A DNA stretch of 64,000 nucleotides from Chitinophaga sp. CF118. GTDB lineage: Bacteria > Bacteroidota > Bacteroidia > Chitinophagales > Chitinophagaceae. Location of the stretch: NCBI RefSeq assembly GCF_900112615.1, contig NZ_FOMK01000002.1, positions 620,001-684,000 of the forward strand. Reading direction: 5' to 3'. How positions within the stretch are numbered: position 1 is the first letter of the stretch; the number at the start of each line of letters is the position of its first letter. This document shows positions 15,878 through 24,832 of this stretch, piece after piece. The notes beneath the pieces are model-generated. The model did not search any database and had not been told where the DNA came from. It was given only the letters and a program-made list of their open reading frames with translations. Made by a program: the position numbers and the translations under genes.

Positions 15878-17164
15878 TCATCTCAACAACATAACCATTC
15901 CTTTTTTACATTCTTTACCGCAGGTTGTTTTAGCGGTGATGGAATACATGTAAGTACCCACTGGCTGTGGCATTCCTTTATAATTACCATCCCAGCATAC
16001 ATAGGGAGAATTAGTAGAGAAGAGCAGTTGACCGGAGCGGTTAAAGATGTTGAATTCTAATCCGGGCACCCGTTCCCAATATTTCAGCCCAAAGCAATCA
16101 TTTTTCCCATCGCCATTAGGAGTAAAAGCTGAGGGCATCGGGTACTGGCTTAGTGAAGACCCAAAGTCTACATTCATAGTCATTGCCTCCAGGTTTGAAC
16201 AGCCATGTTCATCGGTTATTGTCACCTGGTAAGTGGTTGTCTTTATTGGTTTTACAACAGGATTGGCGATATTCATATCGCTAAGTCCCTCCGCCGTTTC
16301 CCATTTATATTTAATACCACCGGTTGCCAGCAACTTTGCCTCATGATGGGTACAATCAAGGTTATTGGACCTTGTTAATGAAGTGACAGGAATTTTGTAC
16401 ACTTTCACAGGCACCTGGAAGCTATCTGTGTAGTGACAGGTGTTATTGGTAATCTTAAGTTTATATAAAGTATCTGTAGTCGGCGCAATTGTCAGAGCAT
16501 CACTAATCGATATCAGCGAATCATTATTTACATACCATGCATATTCATCGCCACCACTGGCTTTGACCAGAACATGCTGCCCGATACAGAGGACGGGAGT
16601 ATCCGGCCGGATTATAAATTCGGGCGCTGGGTTTACTGTGAGATTGATGGATGTTTTGCTAATGCATCTGAATGTAGTCGTTGCCGTTACTGTGTAGCTT
16701 GTATTTTTTACAGGAGATGCCAACGGATTTGCACTGTAAGGATTATCCAGTCCTGTTGCCGGCGACCAGCTGTAAGTAGCCGGGTAGTTGGTTCCTATGG
16801 ATAACTGGATATGATCTCCCACACAGATAGAGGTATCATTATTTTTAGTGATTACTGGCAGCGGGTTCACCCTGATCGTCACAGTAGCTGTTCCCGAGCA
16901 GCCGATGGCATTATATGCCGTTACGGTGTAAGTGGTAGTTGTGTCCGGACGGGCGACAGGATTAGCGATACTATCGTTGGATAATCCCGCAGCAGGACTC
17001 CAGCTATATTTCACACCGCCAGTTGCATCCATCTGGATAGACGAACCCTGACACATAAAAGCGTCTGGAATAGTGGTTACCGTTATACCACAGGGTGTAT
17101 GTTGTGCAACTCCTTTAAAATTAGAGAGTAATAACACCAGGATTACCGGATAGAATTTTGGCAT
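15878..17164 (-). CDS. T9SS-secreted Ig-like repeat protein with CHU_C (type B) sorting domain
   Basis: 428 aa. Signal peptide (MPKFYPVILVLLLSNFKGVA-Q), then about four beta-sandwich repeats of roughly 80 residues, each with a CxG...W(S/E) pattern and a TTTYTVT strand (YSWSPAAGLSNDSIANPV, YSWSPATGLDNPYSANPL, YKWETAEGLSDMNIANPV). The C-terminal 90 residues are a gliding-motility-associated CHU_C domain (SAFTPNGDGKNDCFGL, FNIFNRSGQLLFST, YVCWDGNYKG), which directs export through the type IX system. It is a cell-surface or released adhesin-like protein. It converges with the sigma/anti-sigma operon and may belong to its regulon. Confidence 0.9.
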   Translation of the reverse strand: MPKFYPVILVLLLSNFKGVAQHTPCGITVTTIPDAFMCQGSSIQMDATGGVKYSWSPAAGLSNDSIANPVARPDTTTTYTVTAYNAIGCSGTATVTIRVNPLPVITKNNDTSICVGDHIQLSIGTNYPATYSWSPATGLDNPYSANPLASPVKNTSYTVTATTTFRCISKTSINLTVNPAPEFIIRPDTPVLCIGQHVLVKASGGDEYAWYVNNDSLISISDALTIAPTTDTLYKLKITNNTCHYTDSFQVPVKVYKIPVTSLTRSNNLDCTHHEAKLLATGGIKYKWETAEGLSDMNIANPVVKPIKTTTYQVTITDEHGCSNLEAMTMNVDFGSSLSQYPMPSAFTPNGDGKNDCFGLKYWERVPGLEFNIFNRSGQLLFSTNSPYVCWDGNYKGMPQPVGTYMYSITAKTTCGKECKKGMVMLLR

Positions 17165-17410
17165 ATAAGGTATAGATATGGTATAGGATATTTCTTAATT
17201 TATGAGTATGGCAGGCTAACTACCTCATTATCATTTCATCCGCAGAATGAGTACTATCGGCGCTTAATACCGAACTCAAGACTAATTTACATTAAAAAAT
17301 GATATAATTTGAATTAAAACAAAATGGTGTTGGGAATTCTTAAAATAAAACGATATGGCTTTAATAAGATAGGTTAACTACCAGGACATTTATGGTTTAA
17401 TGTATGTTAC

Positions 17411-17555
17411 GGGGGAAGACACGGGGTTTACTATCGGAAACATTTCAAATGTGATGACGTCATCTTAATATAGTATAGGGAAGACACAGGATTGACCATC
17501 GAAAACATTTCAAATGTGATAACATCGTCTTAAAATAGTACGGCGGAAGACATAA
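17411..17555. repeat. 65/66-bp imperfect tandem repeat, about 2.2 copies
   Basis: GAAGACA marks unit starts at 17415, 17480 and 17546; units share ATTTCAAATGTGATnACnTC. It lies in the 517-bp gap 17165-17681 upstream of the CHU_C gene. The remainder of the gap (17165-17410) shows no gene; it holds the CHU_C leader without a clear TAnnTTTG element. Confidence 0.8.
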
Positions 17556-17622
17556 TGGGAATACGGGAAGGGCAAGTATGTTTACAAGATTCTGAAAAGG
17601 TATCATTTTTTTAAAATAAAAA

Positions 17623-17643
17623 AAACCGCTACGAGAGCGGTTT
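17623..17643 (-). terminator. Terminator of the cyclophilin gene
   Basis: AAACCGCT and AGCGGTTT pair around ACGAG; on the minus strand the stem runs into TTTTTATTTT. It lies 38 nt after the stop codon at 17682. Confidence 0.85.
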
Positions 17644-17681
17644 CCATGCAACAGACCAAGATCTCCTGCTATTAATATATT

Positions 17682-18128
17682 TTATACATTACCTTCTTCC
17701 AGAATCTCAATTGACAGGATTTTATCTCCCACACGAATATCGTCAACCACATCCACATTTTCAATCACTTTACCAAAGCAGGTATGATTGCGATCTAAAT
17801 GCGCTGTATTTTTACGGCTATGGCAGATAAAAAACTGAGAGCTTCCGGTATCCCGACCAGCATGTGCCATTGATAATACGCCGCGATCATGGTATTGATT
17901 TTCGCCAGTCAGTTCGCATTTAATACGCGTACCAGAACCTCCACCACCAGTTCCGGTAGGATCACCTCCCTGCACCACAAAGTCAGGGATTACACGATGA
18001 AAAGTAACGTTATTGTAAAACCCTTCTTTAGCCAACTTTAAAAAATTGGCAACCGTGTTAGGGGCATCTTTATCAAAGAATTGCACGGTCATATCACCTT
18101 TTTCAGTCTTTATAATCGCTTTACTCAT
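17682..18128 (-). CDS. Peptidyl-prolyl cis-trans isomerase, cyclophilin type
   Basis: 148 aa from ATG 18128, chosen because it begins the cyclophilin fold (MSKAIIKTEKGDMTVQFF) and follows a promoter element at 18151; a longer frame to 18221 adds nonconserved residues. The core motifs are FHRVIPDFVVQGGDPTGTG with the catalytic Arg, SMAHAGRDTGSSQFFI and HLDRNHTCFGKV. The usual Trp of the cyclosporin site is replaced, as in many bacterial forms. No signal peptide, so it is a cytoplasmic proline isomerase for protein folding. Monocistronic, with its own terminator. Confidence 0.95.
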   Translation of the reverse strand: MSKAIIKTEKGDMTVQFFDKDAPNTVANFLKLAKEGFYNNVTFHRVIPDFVVQGGDPTGTGGGGSGTRIKCELTGENQYHDRGVLSMAHAGRDTGSSQFFICHSRKNTAHLDRNHTCFGKVIENVDVVDDIRVGDKILSIEILEEGNV

Positions 18129-18150
18129 GTTTGCTTGTTTTGGAATGCTG

Positions 18151-18158
18151 CAAAAGTA
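18151..18158 (-). promoter_or_regulatory. -7 promoter element (TACTTTTG) of the cyclophilin gene
   Basis: Perfect TAnnTTTG match on the minus strand, 22 nt before the ATG at 18128. It supports the short start. Confidence 0.55.
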
Positions 18159-18189
18159 AGCATTTTTTAGTGCCAGTTTAAATTTCAAT

Positions 18190-18223
18190 AAAAAGAGGTT
18201 GTACCACACTTTTGAATACAACC
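18190..18223 (-). terminator. Terminator of the isocitrate lyase gene
   Basis: On the minus strand GGTTGTA and TACAACC (18217-18223 and 18197-18203) pair and are followed by TCTTTTTATT. It lies about 107 nt beyond the stop at 18330. Its sequence is nearly the same as the 15785 terminator. Confidence 0.75.
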
Positions 18224-18329
18224 CCCTTCTTCTATATCACACCTCTCTAATTCAGTTCAAGAAAAATCCATCCAATTCATGCTCAGTTTTTCCCTTTTTT
18301 AATGGGTACAGATTTTCTTACAGATTCCA

Positions 18330-19610
18330 TTATATAAATTGTGCTATTTCTGTGCTGTCTTTCATAGCTGTGGTAGATCCTTTACCATTCTGTACTGCAT
18401 TCTGAACAGCATCAAAATAGCCGGTTCCCACAAAGCTCTGGTGTTTTACGGCCCTAAAGCCTTTACTCTGCAATTCAAACTCACGTTCCTGTAGTTCAGA
18501 AAAGCCGGCCATCCCTTTGTTTCTATACGCCATAGCCAGTTCAAACATAGAAGTATTCAATGCGTGGAAGCCTGCCAGGGTGATAAACTGGAAGCGGTAA
18601 CCCAATGCAGCCAGCTCCTCACGAAAGTTTTCCATTTGTGGTTCACTGAGATGTTTTTTCCAGTTAAAGGACGGTGAACAATTATAAGCTAACAGTTTCC
18701 CTGGATATTTTTCATGTATAGCCTCTGCAAATTCGCGGGCTATTGTGAGGTCAGGTTTTGACGTCTCCATCCAAAGCATATCAGCATAAGGCGCATAAGA
18801 CAATCCACGGCTGATACATTGTTCCAGGCCATTACGTACACAATAAAAGCCTTCTGTAGTGCGCTCTCCCAGGATAAAGTCTCTATCGCGATCGTCCACA
18901 TCCGAAGTGATCAGGTTAGCAGCTTCGGCATCTGTACGTGCAATTAACACAGTAGGCACTCCCATTACATCGGCAGCAAGACGGGCAGCAACCAGTTTAT
19001 CTATAGCCTCTTTTGTAGGCACCAGTACTTTGCCTCCGAGGTGTCCGCATTTTTTCGCAGAAGAAAGCTGGTCTTCATAATGTACACCTGCCGCACCAGC
19101 TTCTATCATGTTTTTCATCAGTTCAAAAGCATTCAGGTTACCACCAAATCCTGCTTCTGCATCAGCTACGATAGGCGCCATCCAATCTTTGCTGTTATCT
19201 CCTGACACTGAATCTATTTGTTCGCAACGCAACAGGGCGTTATTAATACGTTTTACTACATCAGGAACAGAGTTCGATGGATATAAAGATTGATCGGGAT
19301 ACATTTGTCCGCCATTATTGGCATCAGCAGCAACCTGCCAGCCACTCAGGTAAATAGCCTGCAGCCCTGCAGTCACTTCCTGTACAGCCTGATTACCTGT
19401 AAGTGCCCCCAATGCTGTAGTGCAGGGTTGTGTATTCAGGTAATGCCATAGTTTTTGAGCGCCTTGCCGGGCAATGCTGTATTCTACGCATACTTTGCTT
19501 CTCAGCCGCAAAACATCTTCAGCTGTATAAGGCCGCAGCACACCTTTCCAACGGTGATTTTCTACCCAATCTTTTTGTAATTCGCTTGCTTTTTGTGGAG
19601 TACTCATCAC
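18330..19610 (-). CDS. aceA: Isocitrate lyase
   Basis: 426 aa, the usual length of the short bacterial form. It splits isocitrate into glyoxylate and succinate. The catalytic loop [10 protein letters not shown] places the nucleophilic Cys at residue 188; other hallmarks are [21 protein letters not shown] near residue 91, the metal-binding [13 protein letters not shown] near 145 and LARTDAEAA-like [11 protein letters not shown]. Cytoplasmic. It lies 70 nt downstream of malate synthase in the same direction, so the two glyoxylate-shunt enzymes form an operon, permitting growth on acetate or fatty acids. Control is probably by the divergent ScfR-type regulator. Confidence 0.97.
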   Translation of the reverse strand: MMSTPQKASELQKDWVENHRWKGVLRPYTAEDVLRLRSKVCVEYSIARQGAQKLWHYLNTQPCTTALGALTGNQAVQEVTAGLQAIYLSGWQVAADANNGGQMYPDQSLYPSNSVPDVVKRINNALLRCEQIDSVSGDNSKDWMAPIVADAEAGFGGNLNAFELMKNMIEAGAAGVHYEDQLSSAKKCGHLGGKVLVPTKEAIDKLVAARLAADVMGVPTVLIARTDAEAANLITSDVDDRDRDFILGERTTEGFYCVRNGLEQCISRGLSYAPYADMLWMETSKPDLTIAREFAEAIHEKYPGKLLAYNCSPSFNWKKHLSEPQMENFREELAALGYRFQFITLAGFHALNTSMFELAMAYRNKGMAGFSELQEREFELQSKGFRAVKHQSFVGTGYFDAVQNAVQNGKGSTTAMKDSTEIAQFI

Positions 19611-19680
19611 AATGATTTTTTTTAAGTTAAAAAATTACTTAACGCGGATGCAGACGTAAGGAAAGTCCTTAGATGTTGCT

Positions 19681-21285
19681 TTATATTATGTTATTATAAG
19701 CATTGAGGGTAAAGAATTCCTCAAATTTCTCCTGTACCACCAGGCGGTTAAAGATTTGTATAGCGGTATGAAATTTACCTAGCTGGTATGCAGCGGAGCC
19801 GATCGTTTGCCTGATATTATCAATTTCTTCGTCCCTTATTGTTTCATATAATTCCTGATTAACTTCTCTCCCATCATCCATTACAGCTTTATAATGCAAC
19901 CATTGCCACACCTGGGTACGGGATATTTCAGCAGTCGCAGCATCTTCCATGAGGTTGTAAATAGCCGCCGCCCCGTTCCCTCTCAACCAACTTTCGATAT
20001 AGAGGATACCAATATTTATGTTTGTGCGCAAACCATTTTCCGTAATAGTGCCCTCCGGCAACGCAAGTAATCTGGTTTCATTAGTTACGAAATCACGTCT
20101 TTTGTTATCAATCTGGTTTGGCTGAGGCATAAATTCATTAAATACATCCATTGCCACTGGCACCAGTCCCGGATGTGCCACCCAGGTACCATCATGACCA
20201 TCTTTTACTTCTCTTACTTTATCAGCTTTTACTTTATCCAGGGCATTTTTATTAGCCTCTTCATTGTTCCTGATAGGAATCTGTGCAGCCATACCCCCAA
20301 TAGCATGGGCTTTGCGCCGGTGGCAGGTTTGTATAACCAGTTGTGTATAGTCCCGCATACAAGGAACCGTCATGGTAATCTGTGAGCGGTCCGGGAAAAT
20401 ATAACCAGGTATGTTTTTGAATTTTTTGATGAAGGAGAAGATATAATCCCAGCGGCCACAGTTAAGTCCGGCGGAGTGCGTACGCAATTCGTAGAGGATT
20501 TCATTCAATTGAAATACCGCCATAATTGTTTCGATTAATACAGTCGCTTTAATTGATTCCGGAGGAACAGACATATACTCTTCCGCAAAATCAAAGACTT
20601 CATTCCACAAGCGGGCTTCTTTATAGCTTTCAATTTTGGGCAGGTAAAAAAATGGACCACTTCCGTTCTGGAGCAGTACTTCCGCATTGTGAAAGAAATA
20701 AACTCCGAAATCAAAGAGGCTGGCGCTTACAGGCTCTCCATTAATGGTAAGGTGTTTCTCTTCCATATGCCAGCCGCGGGGCCTTATCAATAAGGTGGCA
20801 ACATCATCATTCAGCTCGTAGTTTTTTTCAGGAGTAACGAGGCTGATAGTTTTGCGTACAGCTTCTTTCAGATTTATCTGGCCCTGGATGATGTTTGTCC
20901 AACTAGGGGTATTACTATCTTCAAAGTCGGCCATAAACATTTTAGCACCTGAGTTAAGTGCATTGATGATCATTTTACGTTCCACTGGTCCGGTAATTTC
21001 CACACGACGATCCTGAAGAGCCGGAGGTACGGGGCTAATTTCCCAGTTTTCGTTTCTGATAGTCAGCGTTTCCGGCAGGAATCCTGGTAGTTCACCTTCA
21101 TCTATTTTTTGCTGGGCAACATCTCTTTCCTTCAGAAGTTCCTTTCGGGTATTATTAAACCGAAGGTGTAATGCTTTAACGAAATTAACAGCGGAGGTCG
21201 TTAATATTTCTTCCAGGCCACGAATGGCTTGGCCTTCTATTACCACTTGCGCGGGAGCGGGGGGAATTATAACGGTTGATGCCAT
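19681..21285 (-). CDS. aceB: Malate synthase A
   Basis: 534 aa, the size of the A isoform. It condenses glyoxylate with acetyl-CoA to malate. Recognisable segments are MFMADFEDSNTPSW (about residue 115), LLIRPRGWHMEEKH (about 165), the family signature near GLNCGRWDYIFSFIKKF (about 275) and MGGMAAQIPIRN-like GGMAAQIPIRNN (about 340). The Asp/Glu pair for catalysis lies in ADFEDS and in the C-terminal helical domain. It is the promoter-proximal gene of the aceB-aceA operon. A 21-bp inverted repeat 36 nt upstream of the ATG is a candidate operator. Confidence 0.97.
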   Translation of the reverse strand: MASTVIIPPAPAQVVIEGQAIRGLEEILTTSAVNFVKALHLRFNNTRKELLKERDVAQQKIDEGELPGFLPETLTIRNENWEISPVPPALQDRRVEITGPVERKMIINALNSGAKMFMADFEDSNTPSWTNIIQGQINLKEAVRKTISLVTPEKNYELNDDVATLLIRPRGWHMEEKHLTINGEPVSASLFDFGVYFFHNAEVLLQNGSGPFFYLPKIESYKEARLWNEVFDFAEEYMSVPPESIKATVLIETIMAVFQLNEILYELRTHSAGLNCGRWDYIFSFIKKFKNIPGYIFPDRSQITMTVPCMRDYTQLVIQTCHRRKAHAIGGMAAQIPIRNNEEANKNALDKVKADKVREVKDGHDGTWVAHPGLVPVAMDVFNEFMPQPNQIDNKRRDFVTNETRLLALPEGTITENGLRTNINIGILYIESWLRGNGAAAIYNLMEDAATAEISRTQVWQWLHYKAVMDDGREVNQELYETIRDEEIDNIRQTIGSAAYQLGKFHTAIQIFNRLVVQEKFEEFFTLNAYNNII

Positions 21286-21320
21286 GGTATATTTTTTAGT
21301 AAAAGTACTAAAACTATTCG

Positions 21321-21341
21321 ATTAGCGAATTTTTCGCTAAT
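21321..21341. promoter_or_regulatory. 21-bp inverted repeat, candidate operator of aceBA
   Basis: Arms ATTAGCGAA and TTCGCTAAT are perfectly complementary around TTT. It lies between aceB (ATG 21285) and the divergent regulator (ATG 21425), 22 nt from the regulator's -7 element, a position fitting repression or activation of both directions. Binding by the neighbouring regulator is inferred from the known RamB-aceBA relationship. Confidence 0.6.
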
Positions 21342-21362
21342 TTATTTTTATTCTCTTTTTGT

Positions 21363-21370
21363 TAATTTTG
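21363..21370 (+). promoter_or_regulatory. -7 promoter element (TAATTTTG) of the ScfR-type regulator
   Basis: Perfect TAnnTTTG match; the predicted leader before ATG 21425 is about 48 nt. The region is T rich, so a chance match is possible. Confidence 0.4.
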
Positions 21371-21424
21371 TTAAATTGCCAGACGTAATGACTTAAAAGT
21401 GCCAATCATAGGTAAACAGGAAGC

Positions 21425-22903
21425 ATGATCACAGAAAACGAAAGTGTACGGTTGATTTTTGGCCTGAAGGTGCGTAACCTCAGGCAGCAACGTAACTTAT
21501 CCTACCAACAACTATCGGATGCCACAAAAATCACAGTCTCTTATTTGCACGATATAGAGAATGGTAAAAAGTACCCTAAAACAGATAAGATTCTCGCACT
21601 GGGAAAGGCGCTGGGTACTGATTATGATTACCTGGTATCGTTGACGGGCGACAAAAAGTTACAGCCGCTGATTGATCTTATTAGTTCAGATTTTATTAAT
21701 GTGATACCCTGGGAGCATTTCGGGATAGCACCGGCAAGTTTACTTGAATTATTTACGAATACACCTGATAAAGTAACCGCTTTCATCAGTACACTGGTGA
21801 AAATTTCAAGGGCTTATCATCTGACACGGGAAAATTTCTACACCACAGCATTACGATCTTACCAGGATATACATAATAATTATTTTGAGGATCTGGAAAT
21901 AGCTTCCCGTAAGTTAAGAGAAGATCTTAATATAACAGAAACACTGCCGGTACACGTTTCTACACTGGAACAGGCACTGAAAGAAAACTACGGTATAATT
22001 ACAGACCGTAAGAAGATGGGCAATATCAGCATCCTCGGAAATATCCGTTCTTATTATAGTCAGGAAAAGAAAGTATTATATATTAACAAGCAATTTTCTT
22101 CCGGGCAGGAAGCTTTTTTACTAGCCAGGGAGCTCGCCTTTCAGTTTCTCGATATTACTTTACGTCCATTTGAAACTATTGTACAGCAACCATCTTCTTT
22201 TGATCAGTTATTAAATAATTTCAGGGCGTCTTATTTTGCTGCGGCCTTGTTGATACCAGAAGATTATTTCGTAGAGGATATTAAAAATGTTTCAGGAAAC
22301 GATAAATGGGATGCAGGTTCCTGGCTCCAGCTCGTGGATAAGTACAATGTATCTGCAGAGATGCTCCTTCAAAGGCTTACCAATATACTACCGCATCATT
22401 TTGGAATAGATCAGCTGTTTTTCCTTCGTATGTCGGGGAATGAAAAAGAAGGGTATGAAATCAACAAGGAACTGCATTTGTCGCAATTACATAATCCGCA
22501 TGCCAATCTGGTAAATGAACACTACTGCCGCAGATGGCTGTCTGTAAGATTAATGCAGGAAGTGGAGCGACTACCGGAAAGGAAGAAAAAAGCGGGAGCG
22601 CTTATAGATGTTCAGATTTCACATTATTGGCAGACGCATAACCGCTATTTATGCATCACAATGGCTAAACCTCAAAACAAGAACAGCCATGAAATGGTAA
22701 GTGTAACTTTAGGACTTCTGCTGGACAGTTCTCTTATGCGGCTGATGCGTTTTGTAAATGATGAAAAGATAATTACCAGAACAGTTCATACTACCTGTGA
22801 AAGATGTTCGATTGAGGGCTGCAAAGAACGCGTTATGCCAGCAACCTATATTGAAGAAAAAAGGAATGAGCATGAAGTGAGAATTGCTTTGGAAGGGCTT
22901 TAA
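21425..22903 (+). CDS. XRE-family ScfR/RamB-like regulator of glyoxylate and short-chain acyl metabolism
   Basis: 492 aa. An XRE helix-turn-helix spans about residues 8-70 (VRNLRQQRNLSYQQLSDATK, VSYLHDIENGKKYPKTDK). An IrrE/M78-like domain follows (about 165-300), but the HExxH zinc motif is replaced by ARELAFQ, as in RamB, so it should sense a ligand rather than cut proteins. The C terminus is the ScfR domain, with a conserved Cys cluster CERCSIEGCKERV near residue 460. Family members respond to acyl-CoA-type metabolites and control aceA/aceB. It is transcribed divergently from aceBA across a shared 140-bp region containing the inverted repeat. Confidence 0.9.
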   Translation: MITENESVRLIFGLKVRNLRQQRNLSYQQLSDATKITVSYLHDIENGKKYPKTDKILALGKALGTDYDYLVSLTGDKKLQPLIDLISSDFINVIPWEHFGIAPASLLELFTNTPDKVTAFISTLVKISRAYHLTRENFYTTALRSYQDIHNNYFEDLEIASRKLREDLNITETLPVHVSTLEQALKENYGIITDRKKMGNISILGNIRSYYSQEKKVLYINKQFSSGQEAFLLARELAFQFLDITLRPFETIVQQPSSFDQLLNNFRASYFAAALLIPEDYFVEDIKNVSGNDKWDAGSWLQLVDKYNVSAEMLLQRLTNILPHHFGIDQLFFLRMSGNEKEGYEINKELHLSQLHNPHANLVNEHYCRRWLSVRLMQEVERLPERKKKAGALIDVQISHYWQTHNRYLCITMAKPQNKNSHEMVSVTLGLLLDSSLMRLMRFVNDEKIITRTVHTTCERCSIEGCKERVMPATYIEEKRNEHEVRIALEGL

Positions 22904-22957
22904 TACCAAAGGGCAGGATAATTGCTTAAACAACTGCAGATCTCCATCAGAGAGCTG

Positions 22958-23003
22958 AATTAAAATAGCCTGTATCGGACTTCCGATACAGGCTATTTTA
23001 ATT
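22958..23003. terminator. 22-bp perfect hairpin, convergent terminator
   Basis: Arms 22958-22979 and 22982-23003 pair perfectly around CT (core AGCCTGTATCGGA). A/T ends give T-rich tails on both strands, serving the regulator gene ending at 22903 and the protease gene ending at 23071. Confidence 0.85.
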
Positions 23004-23070
23004 TTCAGTATAATCGGGGATATGTAAATCTTAAAGGTGAATATTAAGATTTCATACCGGTTCAGTTATA

Positions 23071-23850
23071 TTATTGTGGATAAAGGATCTGAGTAGCCAA
23101 TACATCACCTGCTGTAAATCCATTCCAGTTTAATACAAATGAGTTCATAACAGAATTAGCATCTACAGAAGGAGTACCTGGTATTAATGTACCGGAGGTC
23201 TGATTGGTATGATGAAAACCAATAGTATGACCTAATTCATGCGTAATAGCAAAGAGCTTCTGACTAGCCGCCAGGCTGTTGAAATTACTGTTGATCTCTA
23301 CACTTACGCCAGGCCGGCCATTCGATGTTGGCAGGTAAGCACGTGCAATCCAGTTGGCACTTTCAAAACCCATAAATATCCTGGTATTTGACGCGGACAG
23401 GGTTGTGACGATAGACATACCTAATCTGGTACCGTTTACTGCATTCCAGTTAGCTACTGCACCCTGTACAGCAGTCTTCCATGCAGCGGGTACATCTGGC
23501 TCAATGTAAAGCTTTACATTGGTGTTGTAGGTATTACTGATAATGTAAGTGTTTCTCCGTTGTTCTGTTTGCGGAGTGCCAGAGTTACTTTCATTTTTCA
23601 TCCGTGCTGCAACTTCCTCGCTGGTGATTACAATGTCCTTTTCTATTGTAAATTTCCCATCTTTAAATACGATGTCTTCAGCTTTAAATCCTTTACCAGT
23701 AAGATAATCAGTAAGAGATGCAATACTTCCATCTGCCTGTGGTTGTGTACTGGCTTCTTCTTTTTTACAGGAGAACATGAAGATAGAAATGAATAATACA
23801 ATAGCTAATACGGGGTTTGCACTCGACAAGTGCAGGGTTTTCGTTCGCAT
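23071..23850 (-). CDS. Lipoprotein zinc metalloprotease (HEIGH/matrixin-like)
   Basis: 259 aa. SpII signal peptide ending in FMFSCKK (Cys28). A propeptide-like region (about 40-100) precedes the catalytic domain. The zinc site is HELGHTIGFHH (residues 204-214): His204, Glu205, His208 and His214, with the Met-turn in NSVMNS (about 235). This is the dual-action HEIGH/metzincin pattern. It should be a membrane-anchored extracytoplasmic protease; substrate unknown. It is monocistronic and ends at a convergent hairpin. Confidence 0.9.
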   Translation of the reverse strand: MRTKTLHLSSANPVLAIVLFISIFMFSCKKEEASTQPQADGSIASLTDYLTGKGFKAEDIVFKDGKFTIEKDIVITSEEVAARMKNESNSGTPQTEQRRNTYIISNTYNTNVKLYIEPDVPAAWKTAVQGAVANWNAVNGTRLGMSIVTTLSASNTRIFMGFESANWIARAYLPTSNGRPGVSVEINSNFNSLAASQKLFAITHELGHTIGFHHTNQTSGTLIPGTPSVDANSVMNSFVLNWNGFTAGDVLATQILYPQ

Positions 23851-23998
23851 AAATGGAGTTTTAATTTTGAGGGTATATATATCGGGTACAATTGACTAAA
23901 AACAGGTGAATTACATCACCTTAATATTAACTGGTATTGGCAATATTTTAACCCATTACGTGAGGATTTGAAATGTTATCCTCTCTATTTTGTCCTCT

Positions 23999-24532
23999 TT
24001 ATTTCGAAAATATTTTATCATCAATTCTACTTTTCTGTCTGAGGTGATGCCTCATATGCATTTCAGCAAACCGGAGCCATTCTAAAGCATTAAAAAAGAG
24101 CAAGCCGGGATGTTCGGTTTTCCCATTTGAATTTGAAAAATCCGATATAGAATATAACTTATTTACTTCATCCTTTATGAGTACCAGGCTTTGCAATAAT
24201 TCGTCTTTGCTTTGCGGCATTCGTAAGTTTGGGTTATTAGAAGGATTATCAAGCAACATATCGGGGAACTCATTATTCTCAAACATAACTTTAGCATTTC
24301 TGTGCATTTCTTTTTCACTATTAGCATTATCAAATAATAAAGAAGCCTTCATTTGTTCAATAAAATATTCTGTATCTTCTACAATATGCACATACACCTG
24401 ACCTAATGACCAGGAATTAATCTGAGGTTTTTGGCAAAGCATTTCTAAAGTATAATCATCCAGGTAAGTGATCCATTTTTCAATGGTTTCATTGAATTGC
24501 CTGAGGTAAGTATTGGCCTTGTTTATTTCCAT
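23999..24532 (-). CDS. DinB-superfamily protein
   Basis: 177 aa, cytoplasmic four-helix-bundle fold of the DinB_2 type. The metal ligands are expected in VYVHIVEDTEYF (His near residue 49) and in EMHMRHHLRQK (about 159-168). Related proteins are metal-dependent hydrolases or thiol-transferases (YfiT, bacillithiol and mycothiol enzymes); the actual reaction here is unknown. It is transcribed away from the lipoprotein gene at 24833 and 148 nt upstream of the protease gene in the same direction. Confidence 0.8.
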   Translation of the reverse strand: MEINKANTYLRQFNETIEKWITYLDDYTLEMLCQKPQINSWSLGQVYVHIVEDTEYFIEQMKASLLFDNANSEKEMHRNAKVMFENNEFPDMLLDNPSNNPNLRMPQSKDELLQSLVLIKDEVNKLYSISDFSNSNGKTEHPGLLFFNALEWLRFAEMHMRHHLRQKSRIDDKIFSK

Positions 24533-24832
24533 ATATATCTATTCTTTCTTTGTTAGCCGTAGATAATAAATATTTCCCACTTTTTCAACTAATTTGGTTA
24601 GCTTCACTTTAATCGTATTTTCAGCATATTCTCTCCAGGTATTTCATTTTATGAAATTAGTATTTTATATCACATGTGATTGTTCTTTAAAAATTACTCC
24701 AAAAAAATAATCTGTCAGGAAATTCTGTCTTTATTCAGTTCCAAATTTAATACTTAATACAATTTTTACCGTAGCTAAGTACATCCTGCTTTATCTGTAC
24801 CTATAATATCAATCATCATTAAACTACTCCAA
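24533..24832. other. Divergent 300-bp intergenic region
   Basis: A/T-rich leader DNA between the divergent DinB and lipoprotein genes. No open frame, hairpin or perfect TAnnTTTG element found. Confidence 0.6.

Noticed and set aside
17682-18221. Longer start of the cyclophilin at 18221
   Set aside because: The extra 31 residues are not conserved and include the -7 promoter element.
21425-22903. XRE regulator as part of a phage or toxin-antitoxin system (IrrE-like domain)
   Set aside because: The missing HExxH, the ScfR tail and the divergent aceBA genes fit metabolic regulation better.
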